Shown here: in pieces, positions 24,401 to 33,897 of the stretch
Numbering within the stretch: the stretch's first letter is position 1
Layout of the letters: the number at the start of each line of letters is the position of its first letter
NCBI GenBank assembly: GCA_011316305.1
Contig: SAUG01000111.1
Coordinates: forward strand, 1-64,000
Source of the DNA: Rusavskia elegans
Taxonomy: Eukaryota > Ascomycota > Lecanoromycetes > Teloschistales > Teloschistaceae
Length of the DNA stretch: 64,000 nt
Direction: 5' to 3'
Notes under the pieces: generated by a model
Database searches by the model: none
What the model was told of the DNA's origin: nothing
What the model saw: only the letters and a program-made list of their open reading frames with translations
Position numbers and translations under genes: made by a program

Positions 24401-24781
24401 ACTGACGTGATACCCAGTACGTTGAAAACAGCGGACGGGAATCCATATAGTGGAATGACCAATTCGGAATTAGTTGAAGCTTTGCAATCAGCTCTCGCAA
24501 GAAAAGCTTTTGATGGGCTTTTCCCTGCTTTGGTTCGAGAGGCACATGGAAGACTAGCTTACATACGCTCTCAAGATCTCAAATCTCGACAGGATCAGGT
24601 AACGGCAATGTCTCAATTAGCAGTGGGATCTCGACCCAACCTCGACCGCATGCGAAATCTTGTCAAACAAGCCGTTCGAACGGATCTCGGCCGCCACAGT
24701 CAAGCATCAAGCCGCTTCTCTGATGCTGCTCTGAGGATTAGATCCGCTCCAGTATCTAGTATAGATAATTTGGGTGCTTGA
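21441..24781 (+). CDS. STAND NTPase: N-terminal helical domain, NACHT, ankyrin repeats
   Basis: Model: exons 21441-21704, 21806-22184, 22237-22258, 22315-22896, 22954-24781 (introns 101, 52, 56, 57 nt), 1,024 aa. The first ~150 residues look like the helical domain that precedes NACHT in fungal STAND proteins (MGEVAAAISLAASIVQLVQF...QLPLL). The NACHT P-loop GIPGCGKT is built across the 22-nt third exon; Walker B is KTFLVLDALDEYPE near residue 310. A winged-helix-like segment follows (ILQWLAFAERPLMLEEVAEAAV). Six to seven ankyrin repeats span roughly residues 665-890, then an unrecognised ~130-residue tail. Fungal proteins of this design act as intracellular receptors in non-self recognition or programmed cell death. 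Whether this one does is inference. All four splices restore one frame and conserved motifs, so the gene looks intact. Confidence 0.88.
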
Positions 24782-24869
24782 TACACAACGGTCTCAAACG
24801 CACTGGATAAAGGCCTACGAGACTCATCGAAGAAACTTCTGCAGCTCCTTGGAGTATCGCCGTGCTAAT

Positions 24870-26656
24870 TCATCTGCCCTTTCCCCCCCTTTTCCCCACA
24901 GTATCATCATCCTTTTCATCTCTATTACTTGGATGCTTGTGCCCTTCGCACCGCACCACATAGCTCTGGATACTTTCCAGGAGGCAATCATACTCCTCAG
25001 TCCCGTACCATTCGTAATTGTCATCTTGATAAAAGCCATCATCGGAATACAGCAATTCTGCCCCAGAGGACGTTTGAAAGTCATCAAGCCTCATGTGTTC
25101 GTGCATCAATTGGATAATCCACTCCCAGCGTCCGTCGAGGAGTACCATCGTGGAAATGATTACGTTTCGCAGGCTTGGTAGTCCCTTGGAGAAGAGTGAA
25201 ACAAGATCTTTAGTACCGATGGCGAGGTTGTGGACAGACAATGTGTGCAACCTGGGCCATCTTCCGTCCTTGGAGTCGAACATCTGATCGTAAGTGTAGT
25301 GGAATCCTAATGGTGCTGGAGCTGGTAGGAAGAGTCCAAGGTATTCCAACCCAAGAAGCGACTCTAGGAAGTCACCTAACCCTGTCAGGTCATGCAAGGA
25401 TACTGGTACCCTTGTCCCCATGTGTAACGTGAGGTGACTTAAATTGCCATAGGTGTTGATCAGAATATCGTGCATTTCCATGCTTCTATCGCTAGAGTCG
25501 AACACTATAGGACTTATGCCCTGCCCGAATTCGTTTTCATCTATGTCAAATACCTGGTGTGTGCCAACATTCAGTTTACTGGGGCGTCTGCCTGATACTG
25601 ATAGAGCTTCAGATAGGAGAAAGAATTCGGATGATCCGTCAGAAAGTCCTCGCAGACTCTCATCTTCATCGAGACTGTAAGCCCAGTCATAGGGTTTCAG
25701 ATGGAAGATGTTCCGTGACCGAGCGAGTGGAGTGGGGAACATGTATTTGGAGCAATCCACACCTGATGGTTGTAGTCTCTTCTTCGCAGCGGAGGATCAT
25801 CGGATCAACGACGCGAAAGGACTACGGATTCCAGATTCACTAACCGCCATGACATTAGTAATGGTACCAGAACAAGAGACAAGCTTCCGTGTGAAATCGA
25901 ATGACGCAGAGGGGCAGACGGTGAGATCGATGGTGCTACGGGATCACCACGCCTAAAGATAAATGGAGTATCGGGAAGGCTTACCGAGCTTTACCAAACC
26001 AGAACAAAACAAGTTGGATATCTTGGGGTCTTTCATCTACCGTCGTTGCTTGTTAGCACACATTGTCCACCTGCGGTAGCCTTCTTCAACGAATCTGGAG
26101 TCACGAAATTTGTGCCAAAGCTCGTCGAGAACCTCGAATCTCCCTCGTGGTCTTGGTAGCGAAGAAATTGCTGTCGAGAGCGCAGGGATCTCGCAGTCAA
26201 TTCCGGTGAAAATCCCATCATCCCAGCTGAAGCAATACTTCGTGCACGATTGGGGATGAGAACAAAAATGCCAACAAATAGCGATTTAGTTTGGTGGGCT
26301 TGTTGAGATATAAAGACTCATCGGACAGGGATAGAACAAAGCAAGGTGTACTCACCAACCTGATTTGTCGATTATTGATCTCGGAAATCTGCATGCAAAG
26401 ATCTTCAAAGTATTTCCTCTTCGAAACACCCTCCACGAAACAGCTCCTGTCAAATACGAGTTCCTTGATACAACGAGCCAGATCTGGATGTCTTCATCGA
26501 GAAAAGACAAGTAGGTTCGTTCGAAGAGGAACCGGGATGTGCAAGCTAACCAGTCCTTGTTCACCAGCCTGACTGCTTAAAGTCCGTCTTGGACCTGTGA
26601 TTCATCTCTCCCAGGAGCTGCAATATCTCGAGTTTGATCTCGTATGGCAGCTGCAT
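24870..26656 (-). pseudogene. Broken F-box/LRR-type gene
   Basis: Minus strand. The 5' part (from ATG at 26656) reads a clear F-box (LPYEIKLEILQLLGE), but the frame must shift by one base near 26574-26582 to continue into AVRLVNKDW, and again near 26490 to reach HPDLARCIKELVFD, where about ten residues also seem missing. Then come YFEDLCMQIS, an intron-like gap (GTGAGTACAC...GCACGAAG), and a block with FVEEGYRRWTMCANKQRR, a pattern seen in large fungal F-box families, followed by TAG. The last open stretch (25760-24870, 297 codons) carries a leucine-rich segment (LSHLTLHMG, LEYLGLFLP). Introns cannot explain the first shift, since the frame is closed by a TAA immediately upstream. Most likely a pseudogene. 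A base-calling error or a shortened expressed 3' frame are alternatives. Confidence 0.6.
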
Positions 26657-28158
26657 CGGCGGGCGTATCGACAATGTCTTTGCTCGTGTCTAGCATTTAG
26701 AAAGTTGCCGAGGCTCCCCCTATCAATTTTGTATGCTGGAAAGTTGAACAAAGTGATTAGGTATGAGCTCAATGAACTAAGGATGTGAAGGTGAACGAAC
26801 TTGTTGTTATTGATATGCAATGATGTGGCCTAACACAGAACTTCTTTCGCAGAGCCCGCTTATGGAGGGAAGATCACTACGTATCGCGGTAGGAATTTTG
26901 ACCATTGGTCTACAACCACATCAAGATCCAGAAATTGGCTACCCATGTACCATATTCGTCTTGATCTATCCTCGGATCTGTCGAAAGAGAGATCTAGAGT
27001 ACTCACTGGATTCAGTCGCGGAGGACAGCCATTCTTGATTTACAATACACGAAAGGGCATCGGCTTACACCCGAAGGTTGGGCGCAGAATTCAAATTCTA
27101 CGCGTCTTCTGACGCGTATTCTGAGACTAAGCAAATATTCAAGGACACATACCACTGCTTTTGGCAACTTTGATATCTTCCACCCGCAGTGAAAGTGTTC
27201 AACATCGAATTTACGGTCGTAGCTTCGGCTAAATCTCGGATACTAAGCCAAACTCTAAACTCTTTCCGCGGTCTCCAAATTTGAGCACTTGGTGCTGGCA
27301 GAAAAGGGCGTCCACTAGTCTTCTAGGTGAGAGATTTTACCACTCGCTACTATGATTCGGAAGATATATATGTTGTATCAAAGACAAAACACAGTCACAA
27401 GAGGTATGACTAACCCTGTCTGCCCCAGAACAAAACCCTGGGACTAGCATGATGCAGATAGCAAATGTCCCAGCCAGCCTGATCTCCCTGCCTACAACTG
27501 TCATTGCCTCGTCTGCCGACACCTCCACCACCACAGCGACCATGGACTAAGGAAGCATCTCAATCGTCCTAGTACACTTTTGCTATAGTCCTTGAATAGC
27601 TTTCATCATCCTACAGCGAGCATCAAGCTGAGCCAATGACAAAACCGCAGTGAAGTATCTGTGTACATTACTGGTAGGAGACGGATCTGCAAATTCTCTG
27701 GTCGATCAACTTTTACAGAGGCTGCGAGAAGTTGTCAGCAGTCACCGCATCAACTGGTGCCAGTCCTTGACTTACACAGAACGGGTGTAACAATATTTGC
27801 GAGGTCAATAGCACTCGAACAGTCGTTCTGGGCCGACACTGCCATGATCAACGCGCACTCCTCAATCGTGTTGTGTTCCTCCAACATGATATCTTCCGCT
27901 TGGTATCCATCTCCTCTTCTGAAGATCTGCATCTTGTTGCGACGCTCCAGGTACCATGATGGTGTTCGACTACTCATACATCTTCGCGACGACTAGGATC
28001 TCGCTGACGATCGCCAGGACGGTGGGGCTTTTGGTCCACCGGGAATCATGATTATGCATCGAACCATATGATTGTGGTCCGCGAACAAGGAAGCCATTAG
28101 CGTACCCTGCTCTTCATGCTTTTCGGTGTGTGGAAGTGTGCGACTGGATCACCGATCT
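26657..28158. other. Stretch with unassigned minus-strand fragments
   Basis: Short minus-strand frames only. One at 27337-27543 begins with a hydrophobic segment (AGTFAICIMLVPGF) and runs into a GTTAGT donor-like site. Another at 27750-27977 contains WYLERRNKMQIFRRGDGY. They could be exons of one gene with the frame at 28159-28620, but no splice chain I tried gives a continuous protein. Confidence 0.3.
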
Positions 28159-28620
28159 TCAAGACTGGATTTTGCCACTTGTGCTAACAGCTCCAGCTGG
28201 TAATATCCCTTGGGACGCGCTGGGATTTCCAGCTGCCATCTCACTTCCATCTTTGGCATGGTAATTGTCTGGAGTTGAGAGGTCTTGTGAGTTGCTTGCT
28301 TCCTTTTCTTTCGAGATCCATTGAGCTAGCAAATCGTCCGTCTTTGCCGCCAGATCCATTCTACCACCTCCGACCTCGAGAGTTTTGTCTTTCCCGTTGG
28401 TATTCCCTATACTGGCTATCTTGGGCGCAGGGACGTTCTCCACATGATGCGAGTATCGCGATGGGTCTCTGAGTTTGGGAAAAGTCGCTGGCTCTGCTGG
28501 AGATCCTTTCTCTGTCGCCCTTCCCCACAATCCTCCAGTTGGCAAAGCGCGTCGAGCCCAGAACACGAGCAGAGCTGCAAACACAATATACGCGACCAGT
28601 TTTCTTGACAATCTCCTCAT
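28159..28620 (-). CDS. Putative type II membrane protein (N-terminal part), function unknown
   Basis: From ATG 28620 the frame gives 153 aa: a short basic start (MRRLSRK), one hydrophobic helix (LVAYIVFAALLVFWARRA) that looks like a signal anchor, then a polar linker rich in Ser, Lys and Pro. This is the layout of Golgi glycosyltransferases, but no catalytic domain is visible. The frame ends soon after KIQS at a GTCTTG sequence, so it may be only the first exon. A longer version starting at 28779 would place 53 residues before the helix and is less convincing. Confidence 0.35.
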   Translation of the reverse strand: MRRLSRKLVAYIVFAALLVFWARRALPTGGLWGRATEKGSPAEPATFPKLRDPSRYSHHVENVPAPKIASIGNTNGKDKTLEVGGGRMDLAAKTDDLLAQWISKEKEASNSQDLSTPDNYHAKDGSEMAAGNPSASQGILPAGAVSTSGKIQS

Positions 28621-31600
28621 CCTTCGTTCCCATGATAGAATCACGACAGTCGACGCAGCAGCGGTGAGAGCATTACTTAGATCTCGTTGTCCATCAGTGA
28701 GGTACGCCCGGACCCTGGACCCTGGGCCGTCGCAAGAACACAGTCCTGGCTCAACCCCTGACAATCTGTAAGCGCTCAATGTAGACTTGTCTGTGTCTGG
28801 CTAGACGCAAACGCACCTAGCCGTAAGCTACGGTAGTCTGCAGATTTGGCGGTGCTTGACACAACGTCGTCCCCGCGCTTGGGACTCGTACACCACACAC
28901 GTAGGCATATCTCTACCTCACATTATAGAGGAGCTACATGTATCTGTACGGCTTCACAACATTGGATATGGGAAAGCATGGAAAGCCACGTCATATTACT
29001 ACAAAGCCTCCTTTACTCTCCTTCTACCAATCACTTAGATACAAGCACTTGGTACTCATTCAAGTCAAACTGCTATTGGACGGTACTCCAGATCCACGCG
29101 TCTAAAAAGTCGCGAAAGACAAAACGTTGTGGATGCGCCCCAGAAAATTACAAATTATATCTCCATGCAGTCCGGGCGAGAACACCAACAGTAGCCATCC
29201 AGAGGGCAAGAACCAGACGCATTTTGATCGGGCACACTTATGACAACGAGTCGTCCGTAAGTCATTCCAAAATAAATCGTTCGATTGGAACTGCGGTCTC
29301 CCCTAGTAGAGCCAACCGCCAGCAAAGAATGACAAGATGGTTGATGGGCTAGTCCAGAGATAACTACTGAATGGATTCATACTGGCAATGTTTCTGGTCC
29401 CGGATTGAATTTGGAAGAGAAATTACCAGCCTCAATACCGCCAGCAAGCTGGATCTTGACATCGCCCAACCAAGTAAAGAAAGGTTATGAAAATCAGGTC
29501 TTCTCTCTCTATATCGCCGGCCATCACGCCAAGCCCAGAAGAGACGATGATCGAAGAGACTACATTTTGCTACACCTATAGTGAAAGACATCGAGATGAT
29601 CCTCAGGGAATATACATGAGTCCGACCTTGATGACGATCTGTACGCTTCAGCTCCGAGGTTGTAATACTGACTTCATAATGGTCGTGTAGTAAGATCAAT
29701 GGCATGCATTCGCCGTCGAACATCTGGATGCCGACTTCAGTGGCAATGTCACAACTTCCACTTTCGTACGCTCAGCTAGACCTGCGTGGATCTTAAAGAC
29801 TGATGTATCAGCATTCGCCTGCGCCTCAATATATTGCCGGACGAGGCGCGTCTTCCTCCCAAACTGGTTATATGAGGACTTCCTGTGAGTCTTCTTTGGC
29901 CAGCTCACGCAATGCCGCCCAAGCCGATAACTGCTACACGAACGTGTTTCTCTGTTTGACAGAGCTTGGAAGTGGTATGTCTGAATCTTAGGAGAGTGGT
30001 GAAATGGGTTAGATTTTGTCATGACCGGCCTGGCGCTCTACCTTCCGCAAAATTAAATCCCATGACGATTCGTTTTATGAGGATTCTACGTTGTCTGGCT
30101 TGTTGAGTCTTTCCGCAGGCAGAGCTCTTTCATCTTCGTCCCGGCCAAGTGCCCCCTTCGGCGCTCCTCTCATCACCGCCTTCGCTACCTCCAAATCCCG
30201 ACACATCGTCTATACAACACCCCATGTGGCTTCACATAGTTCAACTTCACCCCTTCCGCATCCAAGAATCCCTTAGGTTGGGAATATTCGATAGCTAGGA
30301 AGTTACCGAACGGCATCCATGAAGATCTTCCTTTAAGGTCTGCCAGTGCGATGCCTCCTCGAAAATTGTCGACTGGCGGATACCGAGTATGACCCTGTCG
30401 AAAGATTTCGTCTACCGTGTTGTCAGGTACGTTGATCCATTTGTCTTCACTATAAACATGACGGGAATAGCTACTCTCCGAATTGTTCTGACAGCAAATG
30501 CGTTTGGCCCAGGGTAGCTCCGAGTTGTAGAATCAGAAGGGACAATACAACGGACGGATCACCCTCTGGCTGTGCCCCATTGGCCTCCGTAGCCACCAGA
30601 GGTATGTATTTTTCGTTGACAGTTGACTGGGGGTATTCATTGGTATCGGACTTCAACCGAGACTGCTATAAAGCATATATCTAGCATCAATCAATCGAGT
30701 TCCTAGAAACCTTCACTGCCAAGGAAATTCCACTGCGACATATCCATGGACCCGCATCAAGTGCACTTGGAAAGCATCTTTAGCACAGTAGGTCAACGGC
30801 GGATCCTAGAGACAACAGTTCCGTACAGCGCAATATACGGACGTTTACGATTGAGGCTTGACATGGAGGCCACTCAGACCCTACGAGATCTTTAGTCTGA
30901 CCGTCCTTCCCTTCACTTGTTGCAAGTTAATCCGCAGTAACCCTATTCGACAGGTAAAAATTTTGATATGGGATGAAGGGTAGGACCTGCGGTGGCGGCT
31001 TGGTTCTCTTTGCGGGGCTGTTACCTCCCGATGGGGCCGGCCGCTTCCTCGGAGTCCTCCTGGGTGTTTGCGGCACGCCGTTGTTATTGCCTTGGGCAGG
31101 GGTTCCGGTAGTCGGCTTCTCGAGCTTCTCGCCAGCAGCTTGGGGGGGGGGGGGGGGTATTAGGACCAGCGGCCTTGGGTCGTTGCCGGGCGTCGGAGTT
31201 ATCGTACACTGACCCTTGTCTTCCTCGTCGTATAGCGGCTTGGGTTTCTTCTTGGGAGTCCTCTTCTTCGGTCAATAAAGGTCCTGTTGGCACCGTATTA
31301 GCGTCCATATCTTGCTATCTACTGCCTTCCCCCTACTTACGTCTATATCGTAAGGTATATAGGCTCCGGTACCCTTCCCTTTAATCTCGACGTCGTCGGG
31401 AGCGTCTTTACTGCTGTTTATCGCCGACTTATCCTGGAGTAGTACCGCCTTGTCTCGTTAATCGGTATTACTTTCGGCCCGGCTCGAGGCCCCCGAAGGC
31501 GTCTTTCGCAAGCTGGAAATAATCTTAAGTTGGAGCCAGACGTTGATACGTAAGACGATTACTGACCTCGAACGATTCCTTCAGAATACTCTGCTATTCT

Positions 31601-32254
31601 GGGTCTAAATCCGTATCGTAGTTGCTGTCGCTTTAAGGACGATAGTTTTTAGTAACGTCTATTTCGACTACAGTGCTCCCAGGCAGCTGGTATTTTCGAC
31701 GTTCAAGATATTGACGGGCAGGCTAGAGAGGGTTTCTGGTAATACTTGAATGCCAACCCTATCTTCTTGAATTGTATCTCGGCCCTTGAAATCGGCTTGA
31801 ATATTTGCCAGGTGGTTTTGTATCTGTCCGAGTAATGATCCGGGTTACTTCCCTTATTATCCAGGCTATCTGTCTTTAGGCCAAGGCGACGGTACAGCGT
31901 AAGAGTAAAGATCGGAATAAAATTGGCTTCGTATATTACGAATTGATCTCTGTTATTACGCGTTCGATATAAAACGCTTGTCATACTGCAAGATCGTATA
32001 GTCTTTTTGGATTGGTTTCGGGTCGAGAAGGAGGTCCTTTATGGCGTCCTTGTCGAGCTGTTGAATCTTTGTCTTGTATCGAACACTCGTGACAGTGATG
32101 GAAGTGAGATACGGTTTATGATTCGCCTGGTGGGCTTTATCGGGATATACGAGTGGGATCTATCAGGCGTTGTGGTTTCAGGGTGATAACATGGAGGGAA
32201 AACAAACAAAATATTTCAGAAGGAAAATAAAACTTTATCTGTTTACCGCGCTTA
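28621..32254. other. Gene-poor accessory stretch
   Basis: No supported gene. Short frames occur on both strands, none with a domain. A G run of 16 lies at 31142-31157. From about 31700 to 31984 a minus-strand frame of 93 codons (TLYRRLGLKTDSLDN...) looks coding-like but has no recognisable homologue. Composition drifts toward AT near the element that begins at 32255. Confidence 0.4.
31142..31157. repeat. Poly-G tract (16 bases)
   Basis: Uninterrupted run of 16 G. It may form a quadruplex-like structure or be of uncertain assembled length. Confidence 0.8.
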
Positions 32255-32370
32255 CCTCAGATTAAATAAACCTGGTCAGTAAAAAAAAGACTGTTAAACC
32301 CTACCAACCGTCGACTAAAAGTTTTAAAGTTTTTTTATTCTTTAAATAACTTAATAATCAAAAGCTAGAA
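32255..32370 (+). repeat. Left terminal inverted repeat
   Basis: Begins CCTCAGATTAAATAAACC next to a TA. The right copy begins CCCCAG on the opposite strand, a single transition. Confidence 0.85.
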
Positions 32371-32784
32371 ATTACTAAAATTTCTTTTAAGAAGTCTGCT
32401 ATATATATACTAGCGACTAGAAGAATTTTATATTAATAGGATTTTTTCTTATTATCCTATATGGGAAAATTTTCTTTTAGTTGTTATAAAGTTATCTGAA
32501 GGTCCTGGTATCTCCAAAGATTGGTTGGGCTTATTGGTATATCTATAAACGGAGGTGCAACGGATGATTACTTCAAGTTGATATAAAAACAAGTCAGTTT
32601 TATTGCTAGAGCAGTATATAACGATAACTAATAAATTAAATACGAGCTATAAAGGCGTCGAGTTCGGGATCTATATAGATAATAAAACCTTCCGCTGCTC
32701 AGGTTACTTATTAACTGAGATAACTGAGACAGCTTTATTTCAGGGCGCTTCATCAGCATTTCCCAAAACCGGCTTAAAGCCGGT

Positions 32785-32935
32785 TTCAGCCGTCTTAGCC
32801 GTCTTAGCCGGTTCTCAGCCGGTACGGCTAAGAGCGGCTTATAAGCGGTTTATTAGCCGGTCTCGAGTATACCCGAAGCTGCGTAGCTGCGCGGCTAAGA
32901 CGGCTAAAACGGCTAAACGGCTAAGACGGCTAAAA
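32785..32935. repeat. Inverted clusters of AGCCGTCTT/AAGACGGCT units
   Basis: Copies of AGCCGTCTT are clustered near 32790-32815, and the reverse motif (ACGGCTAAGACGGCTAA) is repeated at 32890-32935. A near-perfect palindrome AAACCGGCTTAAAGCCGGTT lies just before. The clusters together could fold into a long stem. Confidence 0.6.
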
Positions 32936-33268
32936 AGATTTAAAGATTCGATTTTAAACTCGTTTAAGTCTTTATTAGTAGTTAGTAGGCCTATATACGC
33001 CTATATATAACGCTAGGCTCGCTTCGTCTAGATCGAAAATATTAGGTTTTCTTACTAGAATCTAACTAGATTAGGTCTAGCGTAGTTTATTAAATAGATA
33101 TTCGATTTCCGTTATTCCCGCTTTTAGCGGCGGCCGCTAAACTTTATTTTAGATTTAGGTTATTTAGATTTATTTTTAACTTATATATAGTTTCTATTTT
33201 AGGCTATTTACTAAGTAGATTTTCGTACTATAGATACTATTAGAGTTCTAATCTATCGAAAATCTATT

Positions 33269-33329
33269 TTTTGGATTTTTGGATTATTTGGATTATTTGG
33301 ATTATTTGGATTTTTGGATTATTTGGATT
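33269..33329. repeat. TTATTTGGA short tandem
   Basis: About six 9-10-bp units of TTATTTGGA/TTTTTGGA inside the transposable element. Confidence 0.8.
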
Positions 33330-33388
33330 GAGATAGCTGTTAGCCGGTCTAATCTGAAAATCCATTTTAGAATTCGCTGATATTATTT

Positions 33389-33488
33389 ACTGAAACTACT
33401 GAGATTAGGTTGTTTATAGTATTTACTTACTAAAACCACTGAGATTAGGATATTTATAGTATTTATTTACTGAAACCACTAAGATATT
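33389..33488. repeat. 40-bp tandem repeat, about 2.5 copies
   Basis: Units 33389-33428 and 33429-33468 begin ACTGAAACTACTGAGATTAG and ACTAAAACCACTGAGATTAG; a third partial unit follows. Differences are mostly transitions. Confidence 0.75.
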
Positions 33489-33779
33489 CCTTAGTACTGA
33501 TGCCAAGGCCGTCCTATATATCCCTGCCTGTCGAGGCGTAATAGGGAATCCTGCGCTGTACTAAACACTACCGCGTTCCCGAAGACACGCCGTCTGTGCT
33601 TATAATATTAATCTAGAAAGTATTTGCCGGACTGCCGAGGTCCTTTTTACGACCGATAGAATTCTTCGAAAATCTAGAAATCAGTCCTCTAAAGTAATAA
33701 AAATAATAAAAAATAGATAGAAAGAAGTTAGATACTAACTATATATTTTTTATTAATAAAACTCGAAATTTTAAAACGA

Positions 33780-33895
33780 ATTTAGCTTCTGGTTATTAAG
33801 TTATTTAAGGAATAAAAAAACTTTAAAACTTTTAGTCGACGGTTGATAGGGTTTGACAGTCTTTTTTTTACTGACCAGGTTTATTTAATCTGGGG
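33780..33895 (-). repeat. Right terminal inverted repeat
   Basis: Reverse complement of the left repeat, ending ...AATCTGGGG before TA at 33896-33897. Confidence 0.85.
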
Positions 33896-33897
33896 TA

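Larger units (their letters stand above)
32255..33895. mobile_element. 1.64-kb non-autonomous element with ~115-bp terminal inverted repeats
   Basis: The left end (32255 on) and the reverse complement of the right end (to 33895) match over about 115 bp with only a few differences, nearly all transitions as RIP makes. Both ends are flanked by TA (32253-32254 and 33896-33897), the target site of Tc1/mariner elements. The outer 26 bases equal the terminal repeat at 2854-2879. The inside has no credible transposase: a 135-codon frame at 32603-33010 is repeat-derived. Internal features are CGGCTAA-type repeats in opposite orientations (32785-32816, 32890-32935), a TTATTTGGA microsatellite (33269-33329) and a 40-bp tandem (33389-33488). 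Confidence 0.85.

Noticed and set aside
30973..31212. 79-codon Gly/Pro-rich plus-strand frame
   Set aside because: It runs through the poly-G tract and owes its composition to that; no domain or splice support.
32603..33010. 135-codon plus-strand frame inside the TIR element
   Set aside because: Half of it is translated AGCCGTCTT-type repeats and there is no DDE or other transposase motif.
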